This document shows positions 33,835 through 42,735 of a DNA stretch of 64,000 bases, piece by piece. The notes beneath the pieces were generated by a model. That model had not been told where the DNA came from, did no database searches, and saw only the letters and a list, made by a program, of their open reading frames with translations. The stretch is from assembly GCA_052379645.1 (NCBI GenBank), contig JBQSYU010000001.1, one strand, 5' to 3'. The position numbers were made by a program, and so were the translations under genes. Position 1 is the first letter of the stretch. The number at the start of each line of letters is the position of its first letter. Origin of the DNA: Arthrobacter_H sp030452125 (GTDB lineage Bacteria; Actinomycetota; Actinomycetes; Actinomycetales; Micrococcaceae).

Positions 33835-35222
33835 GGGGCCTCCTCGGCGGTGGTGCTGGCGGTTTCGCGTTCCGGTTCATGGAACGTCGGGTCGACTGGA
33901 CGGATGAGTGCGGCGGCGACGAATCCGATGACGAGCAGGACCACCATGGTCAGCAGCACCGGCAGGTAGTTGTGGGCATTCATCGTGCCCGGTTTGCCCT
34001 GGGCATCCAGCAGGCCGTTGACGATCAACGGGCCGGCGATCCCTGCTGCCGACCACGCGGTGAGCAGGCGTCCGTGGATCGCCCCGACCTGGAAGGTGCC
34101 GAAGAGGTCCTTCAGGTAGGCGGGGGCCGTGGAGAATCCGCCCCCGTAGAAGCTGATGATCACGAAGGCCAACAGAATGAAGAGCAGGGTGCTCGATCCT
34201 CCGAAGAACGCCAGGATGACATACAGCACCGCGCCGACACCCAGATAGATCATGTAGATGTTCTTGCGGCCGATGACATCCGAGGTGCTCGACCAGAGGA
34301 AACGTCCCGCCATGTTGCCGATGGAGAGCAAACCCACGAAGCCCCCGGCCACCCCCGCGGAGACCGCCGAGATGCCGTTCCCGGCCCGGAAGAAGTCCTG
34401 GATCATCGGTGAGGCCTGCTCGAGGATTCCGATGCCCGCCGTGACGTTGAGGAACAATGCCGTCCAGATCAGCCAGAACTGGCGGGTCTTGATGGAGTTG
34501 GCCGCCGAGACATGGTTGGTGGTGACCAGTTGCGAGTGCTTCACCCGTGACGGGTCCCAACCGTTGGGTCGCCAGCCGTCGGCCGGCACGCGGATGCTGA
34601 ACACCCCGTACATCATGACCAGGAAGTACACGAGGCCAAGGGTGACGAACAGCCGCCCCACGGCGTCGCCGCTGGCCACCCATCCTTCGGTCCCCGAGGC
34701 GGGATCGAAGGCTTTGAGTAGTTGGGTGGACAGCGGTGAGGCGATGAGTGCTCCACCGCCGAACCCCATGATCGCCATGCCGGTGGCCATGCCCGGGCGG
34801 TCGGGGAACCATTTGATCAAGGTGGAAACGGGCGAGATGTAGCCGATGCCCAGGCCGATACCGCCGAATACCCCATAGCCGAGGTAGACCAGCCAGAGCT
34901 GTCCGGAGAAGATCCCCAGCGCCCCGAGCAGGAATCCTGCGGCCCAGAAGGTGGCGGCAACGAACATCGATTTACGCGGTCCGGACCGTTCGACCCAGGT
35001 GCCCATGACGGCTGCGGAGAGCCCCAGCATCACGATGGCGATGGAGAAGATCACCCCGATGGCCGTTTGCGAGGCCTCGAAATGTCCGATCAGCGCGGTC
35101 TTGTAGACACTGGTCGCGTAGGCCTGCCCGATGCACAGGTGCACCGCCAATGCCGCCGGCGGGATGAGCCACCGGTTGAACCCCGGTGGAGCGATGGAAT
35201 GCGATCTATCGAGGAACCCCAT
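33831..35222 (-). CDS. MFS transporter, oxalate:formate antiporter (OFA) family
   Basis: 463 aa, 12 membrane helices. The OFA N-terminus GFNRWLIPPAALAVHLCIGQAYA, motif GLGIGYISPVSTLIKWFPDRPGMATGMAIMGFGGGA and FWLIWTALFLNVTAGIGIL are typical. OFA carriers exchange small carboxylates such as oxalate, formate or lactate; the substrate here is not determined. Start ATG 35222 gives family length. A 48-aa protein gene overlaps its end. Confidence 0.9.
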   Translation of the reverse strand: MGFLDRSHSIAPPGFNRWLIPPAALAVHLCIGQAYATSVYKTALIGHFEASQTAIGVIFSIAIVMLGLSAAVMGTWVERSGPRKSMFVAATFWAAGFLLGALGIFSGQLWLVYLGYGVFGGIGLGIGYISPVSTLIKWFPDRPGMATGMAIMGFGGGALIASPLSTQLLKAFDPASGTEGWVASGDAVGRLFVTLGLVYFLVMMYGVFSIRVPADGWRPNGWDPSRVKHSQLVTTNHVSAANSIKTRQFWLIWTALFLNVTAGIGILEQASPMIQDFFRAGNGISAVSAGVAGGFVGLLSIGNMAGRFLWSSTSDVIGRKNIYMIYLGVGAVLYVILAFFGGSSTLLFILLAFVIISFYGGGFSTAPAYLKDLFGTFQVGAIHGRLLTAWSAAGIAGPLIVNGLLDAQGKPGTMNAHNYLPVLLTMVVLLVIGFVAAALIRPVDPTFHEPERETASTTAEEAP

Positions 35223-35351
35223 GGAACCTGCCTTCCCTGCCGTGGAACCGCGGATGGCTGCTTCTGGCCATTGTGCTGTAGGTCACGTGTTTTGCCTAGT
35301 GGCAGTGGCACCGGTTCGGAGCGGGGGACTGATCCGGATAGATTGGAGCCC

Positions 35352-36617
35352 ATGCGTATTTTGGATTCACAGCCGTTCGTCCCGGTCATCCTCGGCGGGG
35401 ACATCGGCACCTATTCGCTGGCCCGCGAGTTCCACGAGGCCTACGGGGCGGTCAGCGTGGCGGTTCCTGCGGGCGAGAACGGGGTGCTCCAGCACTCCGT
35501 CGCCATCGATATCCGCCCGGCGGGAAGCATGACCGACGGGGCCCGCGTCGTCGAACACCTCCTGCAGGTGGCCCGTGACCTCACCGCGGACGGGGCGCGC
35601 CCCCGGCCCCTGCTGCTCTGTGGTTCGCTGGACCTGCATATCGGGATCATCACCGACCATCGCGCAGAACTCGAGCCCTGGTACACGATTCCGTACCCGG
35701 AGTCGGCGACCATCGAACGGGCGGCGCTGAAACAGAACTTCTATGCCCTGTGCGCCGAACTGGGCATCCCGCATCCGCGGACCATCGCCTACGATCCCGT
35801 CGCCCCGCAACCCCTGCCCGCCGATCTGCCGTTCCCGCTCATCGGCAAGCCCGCCGACAGCAGTGCCTGGGTGCACGCCAAGTTCGCCGGCAAGCAGAAA
35901 GTCCACACCCTGGCCACCCGCGGGGAACTCGATGACCTGCTGGCGCGCATCCGGGCTTCGGGCTACACCAGCCCCTTCATCCTCCAGGAACTCATCGGAG
36001 GCGGCGACACGAACATGCGCCTATGCACTTTCTACTCCGACCGGGACGCCCGCGTCCGCTTCGCCGCCTACGGGGAAGTCGTCGTGGAGGAACACGCCCC
36101 CTTGGTGCTGGGCAATTCGGCGGGTATCGTCACCGCCGTCAACGCCGAGTTCATCGATCAGGGCCGCCGCATCCTCGAGCACCTCGGATGGACCGGATTC
36201 TCCATGTTCGACGCCAAACTGGACCCGCGGGACGGGCTGGTGAAATTCTTCGAACTGAATCCGCGGCTGGGACGCAACCATTACTACATGACTGCTGCGG
36301 GCCACAACGCCGCCCGCTTCTACGTCCGCGAGTACCTCGGGGCGGAGTACGACGACGGGGAGCTGCCCGCCGCGGACCCCGACGCCGCCCCGCTGGTCGC
36401 CGATGCCCAGGTGCTGTCCACGGTGTTGCCGCTGGCCTTGCTGCGCAGACACCTGCGCGGACCCGTGGGGGAGAAGGCCCGCGAACTGATGCGCGCCCGC
36501 CGGGTCGCCAATCCGTTGCTCTACCGCGCCGAACGTCATCCCCGTAGGCTTTGGTACATTGCGCTGACCTCGCTGAACCAATTCCGCAAGTTCAGCCAGC
36601 ACCCGCCGCGACTCTGA
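35352..36617 (+). CDS. ATP-grasp carboxylate-amine ligase
   Basis: 421 aa ATP-grasp enzyme. Recognisable features are IGKPADSSAW (ATP-binding lysine), FILQELIGGGDTN (hinge), and FFELNPRLGRNHYYMTAAG (metal-binding Glu/Asn). It resembles the COG3919 group, which includes D-aspartate ligase of peptidoglycan cross-bridge synthesis (from memory). Such an enzyme could add an acidic amino acid to the lysine side chain in Micrococcales walls, but no partner gene (racemase, MurT) is next to it. ATG 35352 is chosen because upstream residues lack homology to the fold. Substrate unproved. Confidence 0.72.
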   Translation: MRILDSQPFVPVILGGDIGTYSLAREFHEAYGAVSVAVPAGENGVLQHSVAIDIRPAGSMTDGARVVEHLLQVARDLTADGARPRPLLLCGSLDLHIGIITDHRAELEPWYTIPYPESATIERAALKQNFYALCAELGIPHPRTIAYDPVAPQPLPADLPFPLIGKPADSSAWVHAKFAGKQKVHTLATRGELDDLLARIRASGYTSPFILQELIGGGDTNMRLCTFYSDRDARVRFAAYGEVVVEEHAPLVLGNSAGIVTAVNAEFIDQGRRILEHLGWTGFSMFDAKLDPRDGLVKFFELNPRLGRNHYYMTAAGHNAARFYVREYLGAEYDDGELPAADPDAAPLVADAQVLSTVLPLALLRRHLRGPVGEKARELMRARRVANPLLYRAERHPRRLWYIALTSLNQFRKFSQHPPRL

Positions 36618-36674
36618 CATGCTGGGGGGACTGGCGCCCCGCGCCGGTCAATGACGACCCGGAAGGAAGCACAC

Positions 36675-37484
36675 ATGGATTTCGGTAGCTACGAGACGCT
36701 ACTTCTCGAAACGGACGGCTCCGCACTGGTGGTGACCGTGAACCGCCCGGAGGCCATGAACGCCCTGGCCTCGGCAGTGGTCGAGGACCTTTTGGCCTTG
36801 ACGGAAAAACTCGCGGCCGTGGGCATCGACGCCCAATGGCCCATTCGCGGCATCATCCTCACCGGGGCCGGCGAGAAGGCCTTCGTCGCCGGGGCCGACA
36901 TCCGTGAAATGACCTCGATGAGCTCCGATGCCGCCGAGGCCTACGCCCGGCAGATGCATACGGTGACCACCCGGCTCGAGGCCCTGCCCGTTCCGGTCAT
37001 CGCCGCCGTCAACGGGTTCGCCCTCGGCGGCGGGTGCGAACTCGCGCTGGCCTGCGATTTCATCTACGCCGGGGCCCGCGCCAGCTTCGGGCAGCCGGAA
37101 GTCAATCTGGGCCTGGTCCCCGGGTTCGGCGGTTCGGTGCGCCTGCAGCAGCGGGTCGGCCTCGGCCACGCCCGCGAACTCATCTACACCGGACGCCGGA
37201 TCAAGGTCGACGAGGCCCTGCGGATCGGCCTGGCCAACGCCGTGTTCGACGACGCCGAGGCCCTGCTGGCCGGCGCGAAGGCCACCGTGGAGGAAATCGC
37301 GGCCAAGGCCCCCACCTCGGTCGACAACACCAAGCGGGCCCTGAACCGGATCAACGGCCTCCCCGTGGCCGCAGGGCTGGAGGCGGAAGTGGACAGCTTC
37401 CGTGAGGCCTTCGCGACCGAGGACTCGGTCGTCGGGCGGGCCGCCTTCCTGGCCAAGGAGACCCCCGACTTCCCGGGGCGCTGA
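36675..37484 (+). CDS. Enoyl-CoA hydratase/isomerase family protein
   Basis: 269 aa crotonase fold. The N-terminal VTVNRPEAMNAL, the oxyanion segment AGEKAFVAGADIREM and the CoA-site ALGGGCELALACDFIYA with SFGQPEVNLGLVPGFGG are all present. The catalytic glutamate pair of true hydratases should lie in GGGCELAL and FGQPEVNLG; the second (E) is present. It hydrates 2-enoyl-CoA in fatty-acid or amino-acid breakdown. ATG 36675 follows GGAAGGAAG. It is 4 bp upstream of an alpha/beta hydrolase gene. Confidence 0.9.
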   Translation: MDFGSYETLLLETDGSALVVTVNRPEAMNALASAVVEDLLALTEKLAAVGIDAQWPIRGIILTGAGEKAFVAGADIREMTSMSSDAAEAYARQMHTVTTRLEALPVPVIAAVNGFALGGGCELALACDFIYAGARASFGQPEVNLGLVPGFGGSVRLQQRVGLGHARELIYTGRRIKVDEALRIGLANAVFDDAEALLAGAKATVEEIAAKAPTSVDNTKRALNRINGLPVAAGLEAEVDSFREAFATEDSVVGRAAFLAKETPDFPGR

Positions 37485-37487
37485 GCC

Positions 37488-38312
37488 ATGGCAGCCAACG
37501 ACGCGGCGACGGCCGGGCGCGCCCCGGATTCGGTCCACCACTACGGGCCGAATCCGAGCCAGTATGCCGAACTGTATGTGCCCGAGGAGAGGCGCCTGCC
37601 CGGGGTCATCGTCATCATCCACGGTGGATTCTGGCGCGATACCTACGACGCGTCGCTCGGGCACCCCCTCGCCGCCGACCTGGTCCGGCGGGGCTGGGTC
37701 GTCTGGAACCTGGAATACCGGCGGACCACCGAGGGCGCAGAAACGGGCCCTGATACCGGGGGGTGGCCCCGGACCTTCGAGGATGTTTCCGCCGGCATCG
37801 ATGCGCTGGGCCCGGCGCTGGCCACGGCGGGACTGGAACAGGGCCACGTCGTCGTCCTGGGCCATTCGGCCGGAGGCCATCTCGGGGCCTGGGCCGCCGG
37901 ACGGCATAAGCTGCCCGCCGGGGCGCCGGGAGCGGATCCGGCGGTGACGGTCGATGGCGTGGTCAGCCAGGCGGGGGTGCTGGAATTGTGGATGGCGAAT
38001 TGGCTCAAACTCAGCCATTCGGCGGCCGTGAAGCTCATGGGAGCCACCTCGGAGGAGGACCCGCGGCGGTGGCAGCTGGCCGATCCGGTACGGATGCTGC
38101 CCATCGGGGTCCCGGTCATCGCCGTGCACGGAAAATCCGATGCGGATGTCCCCTCGGCCCTGTCGCGGGCCTATACCGACTCGGCACGGGCCCAGGGCGA
38201 TCCGGCGCGGATGGTCTTCACGACCGGCGACCACCAGGCGATGATCACCCCCGGGACCCCGGCATGGGATGCTTGTCTGGTGGCCTTGGCCGAATTGGCC
38301 GTTCCTGCCTAG
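37488..38312 (+). CDS. Alpha/beta hydrolase (HSL / kynurenine formamidase-like)
   Basis: 274 aa. The oxyanion motif HGGFWRDTY and nucleophile elbow VLGHSAGGHLG fit the HGGxW branch, which includes kynurenine formamidases and hormone-sensitive-lipase-like enzymes. The catalytic His is likely in TTGDHQAM and Asp in HGKSDADVP. Whether it is KynB-like is unproved; no tryptophan-degradation genes are near. It starts 4 bp after the enoyl-CoA hydratase stop and probably shares its transcript. Confidence 0.82.
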   Translation: MAANDAATAGRAPDSVHHYGPNPSQYAELYVPEERRLPGVIVIIHGGFWRDTYDASLGHPLAADLVRRGWVVWNLEYRRTTEGAETGPDTGGWPRTFEDVSAGIDALGPALATAGLEQGHVVVLGHSAGGHLGAWAAGRHKLPAGAPGADPAVTVDGVVSQAGVLELWMANWLKLSHSAAVKLMGATSEEDPRRWQLADPVRMLPIGVPVIAVHGKSDADVPSALSRAYTDSARAQGDPARMVFTTGDHQAMITPGTPAWDACLVALAELAVPA

Positions 38313-38394
38313 CAGGGTCAGGCGACGGCGCACGGGAACACCGTCCGGTGGGGCGTCTTGAGGCATCCACCGAGAGCAAAGGTAAGGTTGAGTA

Positions 38395-39309
38395 GTGCTG
38401 ACTGTTATGGGCGAAGCCCTCGTTGACGTGCTGTCCGGCGGCATCGCCGCGCCCCAGGCCTATGTCGGGGGCAGCCCGATGAACGTGGCGGTGGGACTCG
38501 CACGGCTGGGCCACCCCGTGTCCTTCGTCGGACGCTACGGCGATGATGAATACGGGGCCATGATCCACGAGCACCTGCGCTCCAACGACGTGCAGGAGGT
38601 CCTCCCCGCCGATGGGTTGCCGACCTCCACCGCCCGCGGCACCCTGGATCCGGTCGGGGCGGCCAGCTACGAATTCGACATGGTCTGGGACCTGTCGGCC
38701 TTCGACCCGGCATCCTCCGACGTCCTGGCCGATAGCCAGCTGCTGCATACCGGCTCGATCGCCACCGTCCTGGAGCCCGGGGCCGGAACCGTCAGGGCCG
38801 CCGTCGAACGAGCCCGACCGCATGCGACGATCTCCTACGACCCCAATGTGCGGCCCAGTTTCGTCACCAATCATTCCCAGGCGATCGAGGACGTCGAACG
38901 CTTCGTCGCCCTCAGCGATGTGGTGCGGGCCAGTGACTCCGATCTGGCCTGGCTCTACCCCGAGCGCAGCGTTGAGGAGACCGCGCACGCCTGGCTCGAA
39001 CTCGGTCCGGCCATGGTGGTGGCCACCTACGGCTCCGGCGGCCCGTGGGGCGTGGTCGCCGCCGGGGAGGCGCGGACCCAGGCCCCGGTCGTCGATGTCG
39101 CCGACACCGTGGGGGCCGGTGACTCGTTCATGGCGGCCCTGCTGTCCACGCTCGTGGACCGCGGGCTGGTCGGGGCGGCGCACCGGGAATCCCTGCGCGG
39201 GCTTTCGGTCGGCCAGCTCGAGGAGATCCTGGACTATGCCGCCCGGGCCGCGGCGATCACCGTGTCGCGCGCCGGCGCGAACCCTCCGCGCCGCGACGAG
39301 ATCTCCTGA
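38395..39309 (+). CDS. PfkB-family carbohydrate kinase
   Basis: 304 aa ribokinase-fold kinase. The N-terminal substrate motif GGSPMNVAVGLARLG and the C-terminal catalytic motif DTVGAGDSFMAALL (Asp base, anion hole) are clear. The composition fits fructokinase- or sugar-kinase-type members, but the sugar is not identifiable. GTG 38395 follows AAGG with seven bases between. A HAD phosphatase gene begins 28 bp after its stop. Confidence 0.9.
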   Translation: MLTVMGEALVDVLSGGIAAPQAYVGGSPMNVAVGLARLGHPVSFVGRYGDDEYGAMIHEHLRSNDVQEVLPADGLPTSTARGTLDPVGAASYEFDMVWDLSAFDPASSDVLADSQLLHTGSIATVLEPGAGTVRAAVERARPHATISYDPNVRPSFVTNHSQAIEDVERFVALSDVVRASDSDLAWLYPERSVEETAHAWLELGPAMVVATYGSGGPWGVVAAGEARTQAPVVDVADTVGAGDSFMAALLSTLVDRGLVGAAHRESLRGLSVGQLEEILDYAARAAAITVSRAGANPPRRDEIS

Positions 39310-39337
39310 CCGATCCACCGATGAGCCAGGAACATCC

Positions 39338-40147
39338 ATGCGACTGATCGCCAGCGACCTCGACGGGACGATCCTGCACGCGGACGAGACCATTTCCGCG
39401 CGGACGGTCCAGGCCTTCGCAGCGGCCCGGCAAGCAGGGATCCATGTCGTCTTCGTGACCGGGCGGCCCTTCCGCTGGCTGAGCCCCGTGCAACGCGCGC
39501 TGGGCCATCTGGGGACGGTCATCTGCTCCAATGGCGCCCTGGTCTACGACCTCGAGGGCGAACGGATCCTGGGCAGCCACCAGGTCCCCGGCCCGGCGGT
39601 CGGCGAGGTCCGCCGGCGCATCCAGGCCCTCGAGCCCGCAGCGACCTTCGCCGCGGAGACCTTATCGGGGCTCCTGCTCGAACCCGGATTCCTCCAGGCC
39701 GGGGAAGCGGCCCGCTTGCCCGTCATGGCCGAGGCGCCCTTCGACGTGGGCCGCCTGGAAGCCGAAGGCGTGGTGAAACTACTCGCCAAGACCTCCGCCT
39801 ATGAGGCCGAGGCCTTCCAATCACTGGTGGAACCCGAGGTCGCCGATTTGGTTTCGGTGACCCATTCGGCCCCCGGCGTCTCGCTGCTGGAAATGTCCCA
39901 TCCCGGGGTCAACAAGGCGGTCACCCTGGCCGAGTATGCCGCGGAACTCGGGGTCACCGCCGCCGAGGTCGTGGCCTTCGGAGACATGCCCAATGACGTG
40001 CAGATGCTCGCATGGGCCGGCCGGGGTTACGCGATGGAGTCGGGGCATGCACTGGCGAAGGCCGCGGCGGGGCGCACCACTGCCTCGCTGCAGGAGGATG
40101 GGGTCGCCCAGGTCATCGAACGCCTGCTCTCCGGGGAGCCGCTCTAG
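39338..40147 (+). CDS. HAD-superfamily Cof-type sugar phosphatase
   Basis: 269 aa. Motif I is SDLDGTIL (nucleophile Asp), motif II VFVTGR, and motif IV FGDMPNDVQML with Lys from NKAVTL. This pattern is the Cof/YbiV group of sugar-phosphate phosphatases with a C2B cap. It follows the PfkB kinase gene after 28 bp, so the two may act on related sugar phosphates. ATG 39338 begins directly before motif I; the longer open frame from 38612 lies inside the kinase gene. Confidence 0.9.
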   Translation: MRLIASDLDGTILHADETISARTVQAFAAARQAGIHVVFVTGRPFRWLSPVQRALGHLGTVICSNGALVYDLEGERILGSHQVPGPAVGEVRRRIQALEPAATFAAETLSGLLLEPGFLQAGEAARLPVMAEAPFDVGRLEAEGVVKLLAKTSAYEAEAFQSLVEPEVADLVSVTHSAPGVSLLEMSHPGVNKAVTLAEYAAELGVTAAEVVAFGDMPNDVQMLAWAGRGYAMESGHALAKAAAGRTTASLQEDGVAQVIERLLSGEPL

Positions 40148-40169
40148 GGAAGGCTCCGCAGCGGTCGGC

Positions 40170-40853
40170 TCAGGAGCCGATGTCGGAGGGATGCGTCGGC
40201 TCCGGGCCGGACCACCAGGAATCGGGGATCCTGGGCAAGGGGCGCAACAGCGCCTCGGGCAGGGGCCCCGATTGCGGGAACGGCACCCCCGTGTTCTTCG
40301 CCGACCACTGGCCGGCGGGCACGACGGCCGCCTCGCAGGTCCCGGCCTCATTCAGGACCAGGAGGGTCCGGACCCCGTGGTCGCGTAGGTAATAGCCCAC
40401 CGATGGATCCCGGGCATCGGCGGAAAAGAGCAGGGCCACCGGCGAGTCCACGCCCGACACGGAATATACCGCTTCAGGAATAATTGGTGGGGCTCCCTCC
40501 CATCCGCAGAAGCCGCGGGCCACCTGCCAGTCGGCCAGATGACGTTTGCGGGTGTGGGCCACCAGGGCCCCATGGGCATCCCACCAGTGGGCCCCGACGA
40601 AGATCCTGTCCCCGGTCGCCTCAACGGTGGAGGCCACCAATCCCACCCCCGAGGTCGCCGCCACGCCGCGCAGCCTCTCGCGTAGGATCGCGGAGCCGGT
40701 GCCTGCCTCGGCGGTGACGAAGAGTTCCGGGGTGAGCAGCAGGGAGGCACCGGCCTGGGCGGCCGTGTCGGCCCAGACGCGGAGGCGCTCGAAGTTGTCC
40801 TCCGGGTCCGGCCCGGGGGCGGCGCAGGCATGGTGTACTTTCGCTACCCCCAC
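40170..40853 (-). CDS. Nitrilase-fold protein with catalytic Cys replaced by Ser
   Basis: 227 aa, carbon-nitrogen hydrolase fold. Conserved elements are TPELF (Glu, E43) and RKRHL (Lys, K103). The third residue of the triad is missing: the place of the usual ICYDxRxPE cysteine reads FSADARDPS, with serine at about residue 144. D146 and R148 are retained. It may be a pseudoenzyme or an altered hydrolase. GTG 40853 follows AAGGAGGT. It is divergent from GDPD, with only 32 bp between the start codons. Confidence 0.8.
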   Translation of the reverse strand: MGVAKVHHACAAPGPDPEDNFERLRVWADTAAQAGASLLLTPELFVTAEAGTGSAILRERLRGVAATSGVGLVASTVEATGDRIFVGAHWWDAHGALVAHTRKRHLADWQVARGFCGWEGAPPIIPEAVYSVSGVDSPVALLFSADARDPSVGYYLRDHGVRTLLVLNEAGTCEAAVVPAGQWSAKNTGVPFPQSGPLPEALLRPLPRIPDSWWSGPEPTHPSDIGS

Positions 40854-40885
40854 CGGGGACCTCCTTGGACGGTAGAGTCGGCACT

Positions 40886-41731
40886 GTGAGAACTCGTCAA
40901 GCGCGCAGGTTCCCCTACCTGCATCCTACTGGTGGCCCCGCCCGGCAGGGAGGCCCGTTGGCCTTTGCCCATCGTGGTGAGGCACTGACCGGGGGTGAGA
41001 ACACCATGGAGGCCTTCGCGGCGGCGGTGGAGCGCGGCTTCGGTTACCTGGAACTGGATGTGCACACCACCCGGGACGGTGTGGTGGTCGTCTTCCACGA
41101 CGAGGAGCTCGAACGGGTCAGCGACGGCCGGGGGGCGGTCGCCGACCACGATCATGCCGATATCGCCGCCCTGCGCGTCTCGGGACGCCGGATCCCCTGT
41201 TTCGAGGACGTGCTCGCCGCCTGGTCGGACGTCAGGTTGAACGTTGATATCAAAGACGAGGCCTCGGTGGGCCCGTTCGCCGCACTGGTCAACAAATATG
41301 CGGCCCACGACCGGGTGCTGGTGGCTTCGTTCTCGGACGCCCGGCGCCACCGGGTGCTGCGTCTGCTGGATGCCCCCGCGGCATCAAGCCCGGGGTTGGT
41401 GACCAGCGCACTGGCCGTCCTGTTGGGCAAGGTCGGGCTGTTCGCGCTGCTGCGCCCGCGGCTTCGCGGGGTCGCCGCCCTGCAGGTTCCCGAACGCCAG
41501 GGGCGACTGCGCGTGGTCACCCCGCGTTTCCTGGCCCAGGCCCACCGCGAGGGCATCCAGGTGCACGTCTGGGTGGTCAACGAGCGGGAGGACATGGACC
41601 GGCTGATCGACCTGGGTGTGGATGGGATCATGACCGACCGGGCGGATGTCCTGGCCGCGGCCCTGGAGGCCCGCGGGTTCTGGCCCCAGCGTGAAGCCGC
41701 AGATAAGAAACCTGCGGATCCAGGCTCCTAG
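40886..41731 (+). CDS. glpQ: Glycerophosphodiester phosphodiesterase
   Basis: 281 aa. The GDPD signature reads AFAHRGEALTGGENTMEAFAAAVERGFGYLELDVHTTRDG, carrying the catalytic His and Glu/Asp; second His in VVFHDEEL, and late VHVWVVNERE. It hydrolyses glycerophosphodiesters to sn-glycerol 3-phosphate and an alcohol. There is no signal peptide, so it acts inside the cell. GTG 40886 has no Shine-Dalgarno, so its transcript may be leaderless; an in-frame TTG at 40865 is the alternative. Confidence 0.9.
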   Translation: MRTRQARRFPYLHPTGGPARQGGPLAFAHRGEALTGGENTMEAFAAAVERGFGYLELDVHTTRDGVVVVFHDEELERVSDGRGAVADHDHADIAALRVSGRRIPCFEDVLAAWSDVRLNVDIKDEASVGPFAALVNKYAAHDRVLVASFSDARRHRVLRLLDAPAASSPGLVTSALAVLLGKVGLFALLRPRLRGVAALQVPERQGRLRVVTPRFLAQAHREGIQVHVWVVNEREDMDRLIDLGVDGIMTDRADVLAAALEARGFWPQREAADKKPADPGS

Positions 41732-42726
41732 AGGGTCAGGGGGGTGACCAGCTCGGCCAAGGGCCGTAGGGCCTGGACCGCATAGTGTTCCATATCGGCC
41801 TCGCTGGCTCCGGCGAGCATCGCCAGCCACGTCCCGTGGGACTGCAGCTTCCCCAGCCGCAAGGCGGGTTCGACGAGCCGCTCGAGCTCGGCCGGGGTGC
41901 CGTATTCCTCCCACTCCTGCAGGTAGGCGGCCACCGCCCGGCGGATCCGTGGATCGGAGGGCGTGGTCTTCAGCTCCTTGGACATCGTGGCCAGGGGAAC
42001 CGCCAACGTGGAAAACGGGTGGGCCCAGTACGCGTCCCCGAGGTCGATGAAACGCAACGGTTCCTCGCTGGAGGCCGGCAGGAAGACGTTGTTGCGATGC
42101 AGGTCGTTGTGGTCCAGCGACAAGGGCACCGCGGCGTCGGCCAGGAAACCGCACATATCACGCACCGGGCCGAGCTGGTCGTCCAGTTCCTCGGCATCGC
42201 GGGCCGGAAGATGCAAGGGGTGCCCGGTGGGCAGGGAGGCGTGGAACATGACCTGGTCATCGATGTATCCGGGCATATGCCGGGGATCGAATTGGGTCAG
42301 ACCCGCATCGAAGAGCGTGTCACCGTGGGGGAGGAGGGTCTTCTGCAGGCGGGCGACATTGCGCAGGATCCGCTCCCAGAGCTGGTGGTCGGTGCTGGGG
42401 ATCCTGGCCATCGTCTCCCCGTAGTCGGGGGAGATCATCCAGCCGCGCATCGGCTCAACGGCCAGCGGCATGACCAGCTGATCGGGGGCCAGCCCCGCGG
42501 CCGCCCGGGTGACGGCGACTTCGGCCTGTTGGCCGGGGTTGATGGCCTTGACGTACAAGGTGCCGTGATCGGTGGGGACGAGGACCTGGGTGGACCATAA
42601 GTGGATCGGCCCGCGTTCGAGCGGGCCGGTGCGGCGCAGGTCGTAGGCGTCGAGCACCATCGAGACCCAGCCTTCGATCTCCTCGAGCCAGTCCTCGGTA
42701 CCCCAATAGTCATTCCAGTGCGCCAC
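41728..42726 (-). CDS. Aminoglycoside phosphotransferase-like (APH) family kinase
   Basis: 332 aa. The catalytic loop is SLDHNDLHRNNVF and the metal motif FIDLGDAYWAHP, both typical of the APH/choline-kinase fold. Substrates of the family range from antibiotics to small alcohols; none can be assigned here. It is convergent with GDPD (stop codons overlap by 4 bp) and starts 10 bp from the NCS2 permease stop. A role in drug resistance is not implied by the sequence. Confidence 0.85.
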   Translation of the reverse strand: MAHWNDYWGTEDWLEEIEGWVSMVLDAYDLRRTGPLERGPIHLWSTQVLVPTDHGTLYVKAINPGQQAEVAVTRAAAGLAPDQLVMPLAVEPMRGWMISPDYGETMARIPSTDHQLWERILRNVARLQKTLLPHGDTLFDAGLTQFDPRHMPGYIDDQVMFHASLPTGHPLHLPARDAEELDDQLGPVRDMCGFLADAAVPLSLDHNDLHRNNVFLPASSEEPLRFIDLGDAYWAHPFSTLAVPLATMSKELKTTPSDPRIRRAVAAYLQEWEEYGTPAELERLVEPALRLGKLQSHGTWLAMLAGASEADMEHYAVQALRPLAELVTPLTL

Positions 42727-42735
42727 GGGCCGATC

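Noticed and set aside
36699..38444. A 581-codon open frame on the minus strand opposite enoyl-CoA hydratase and the alpha/beta hydrolase
   Set aside because: Antisense to two recognised genes; sequence is low-complexity Gly/Arg/Pro/Asp without domains.
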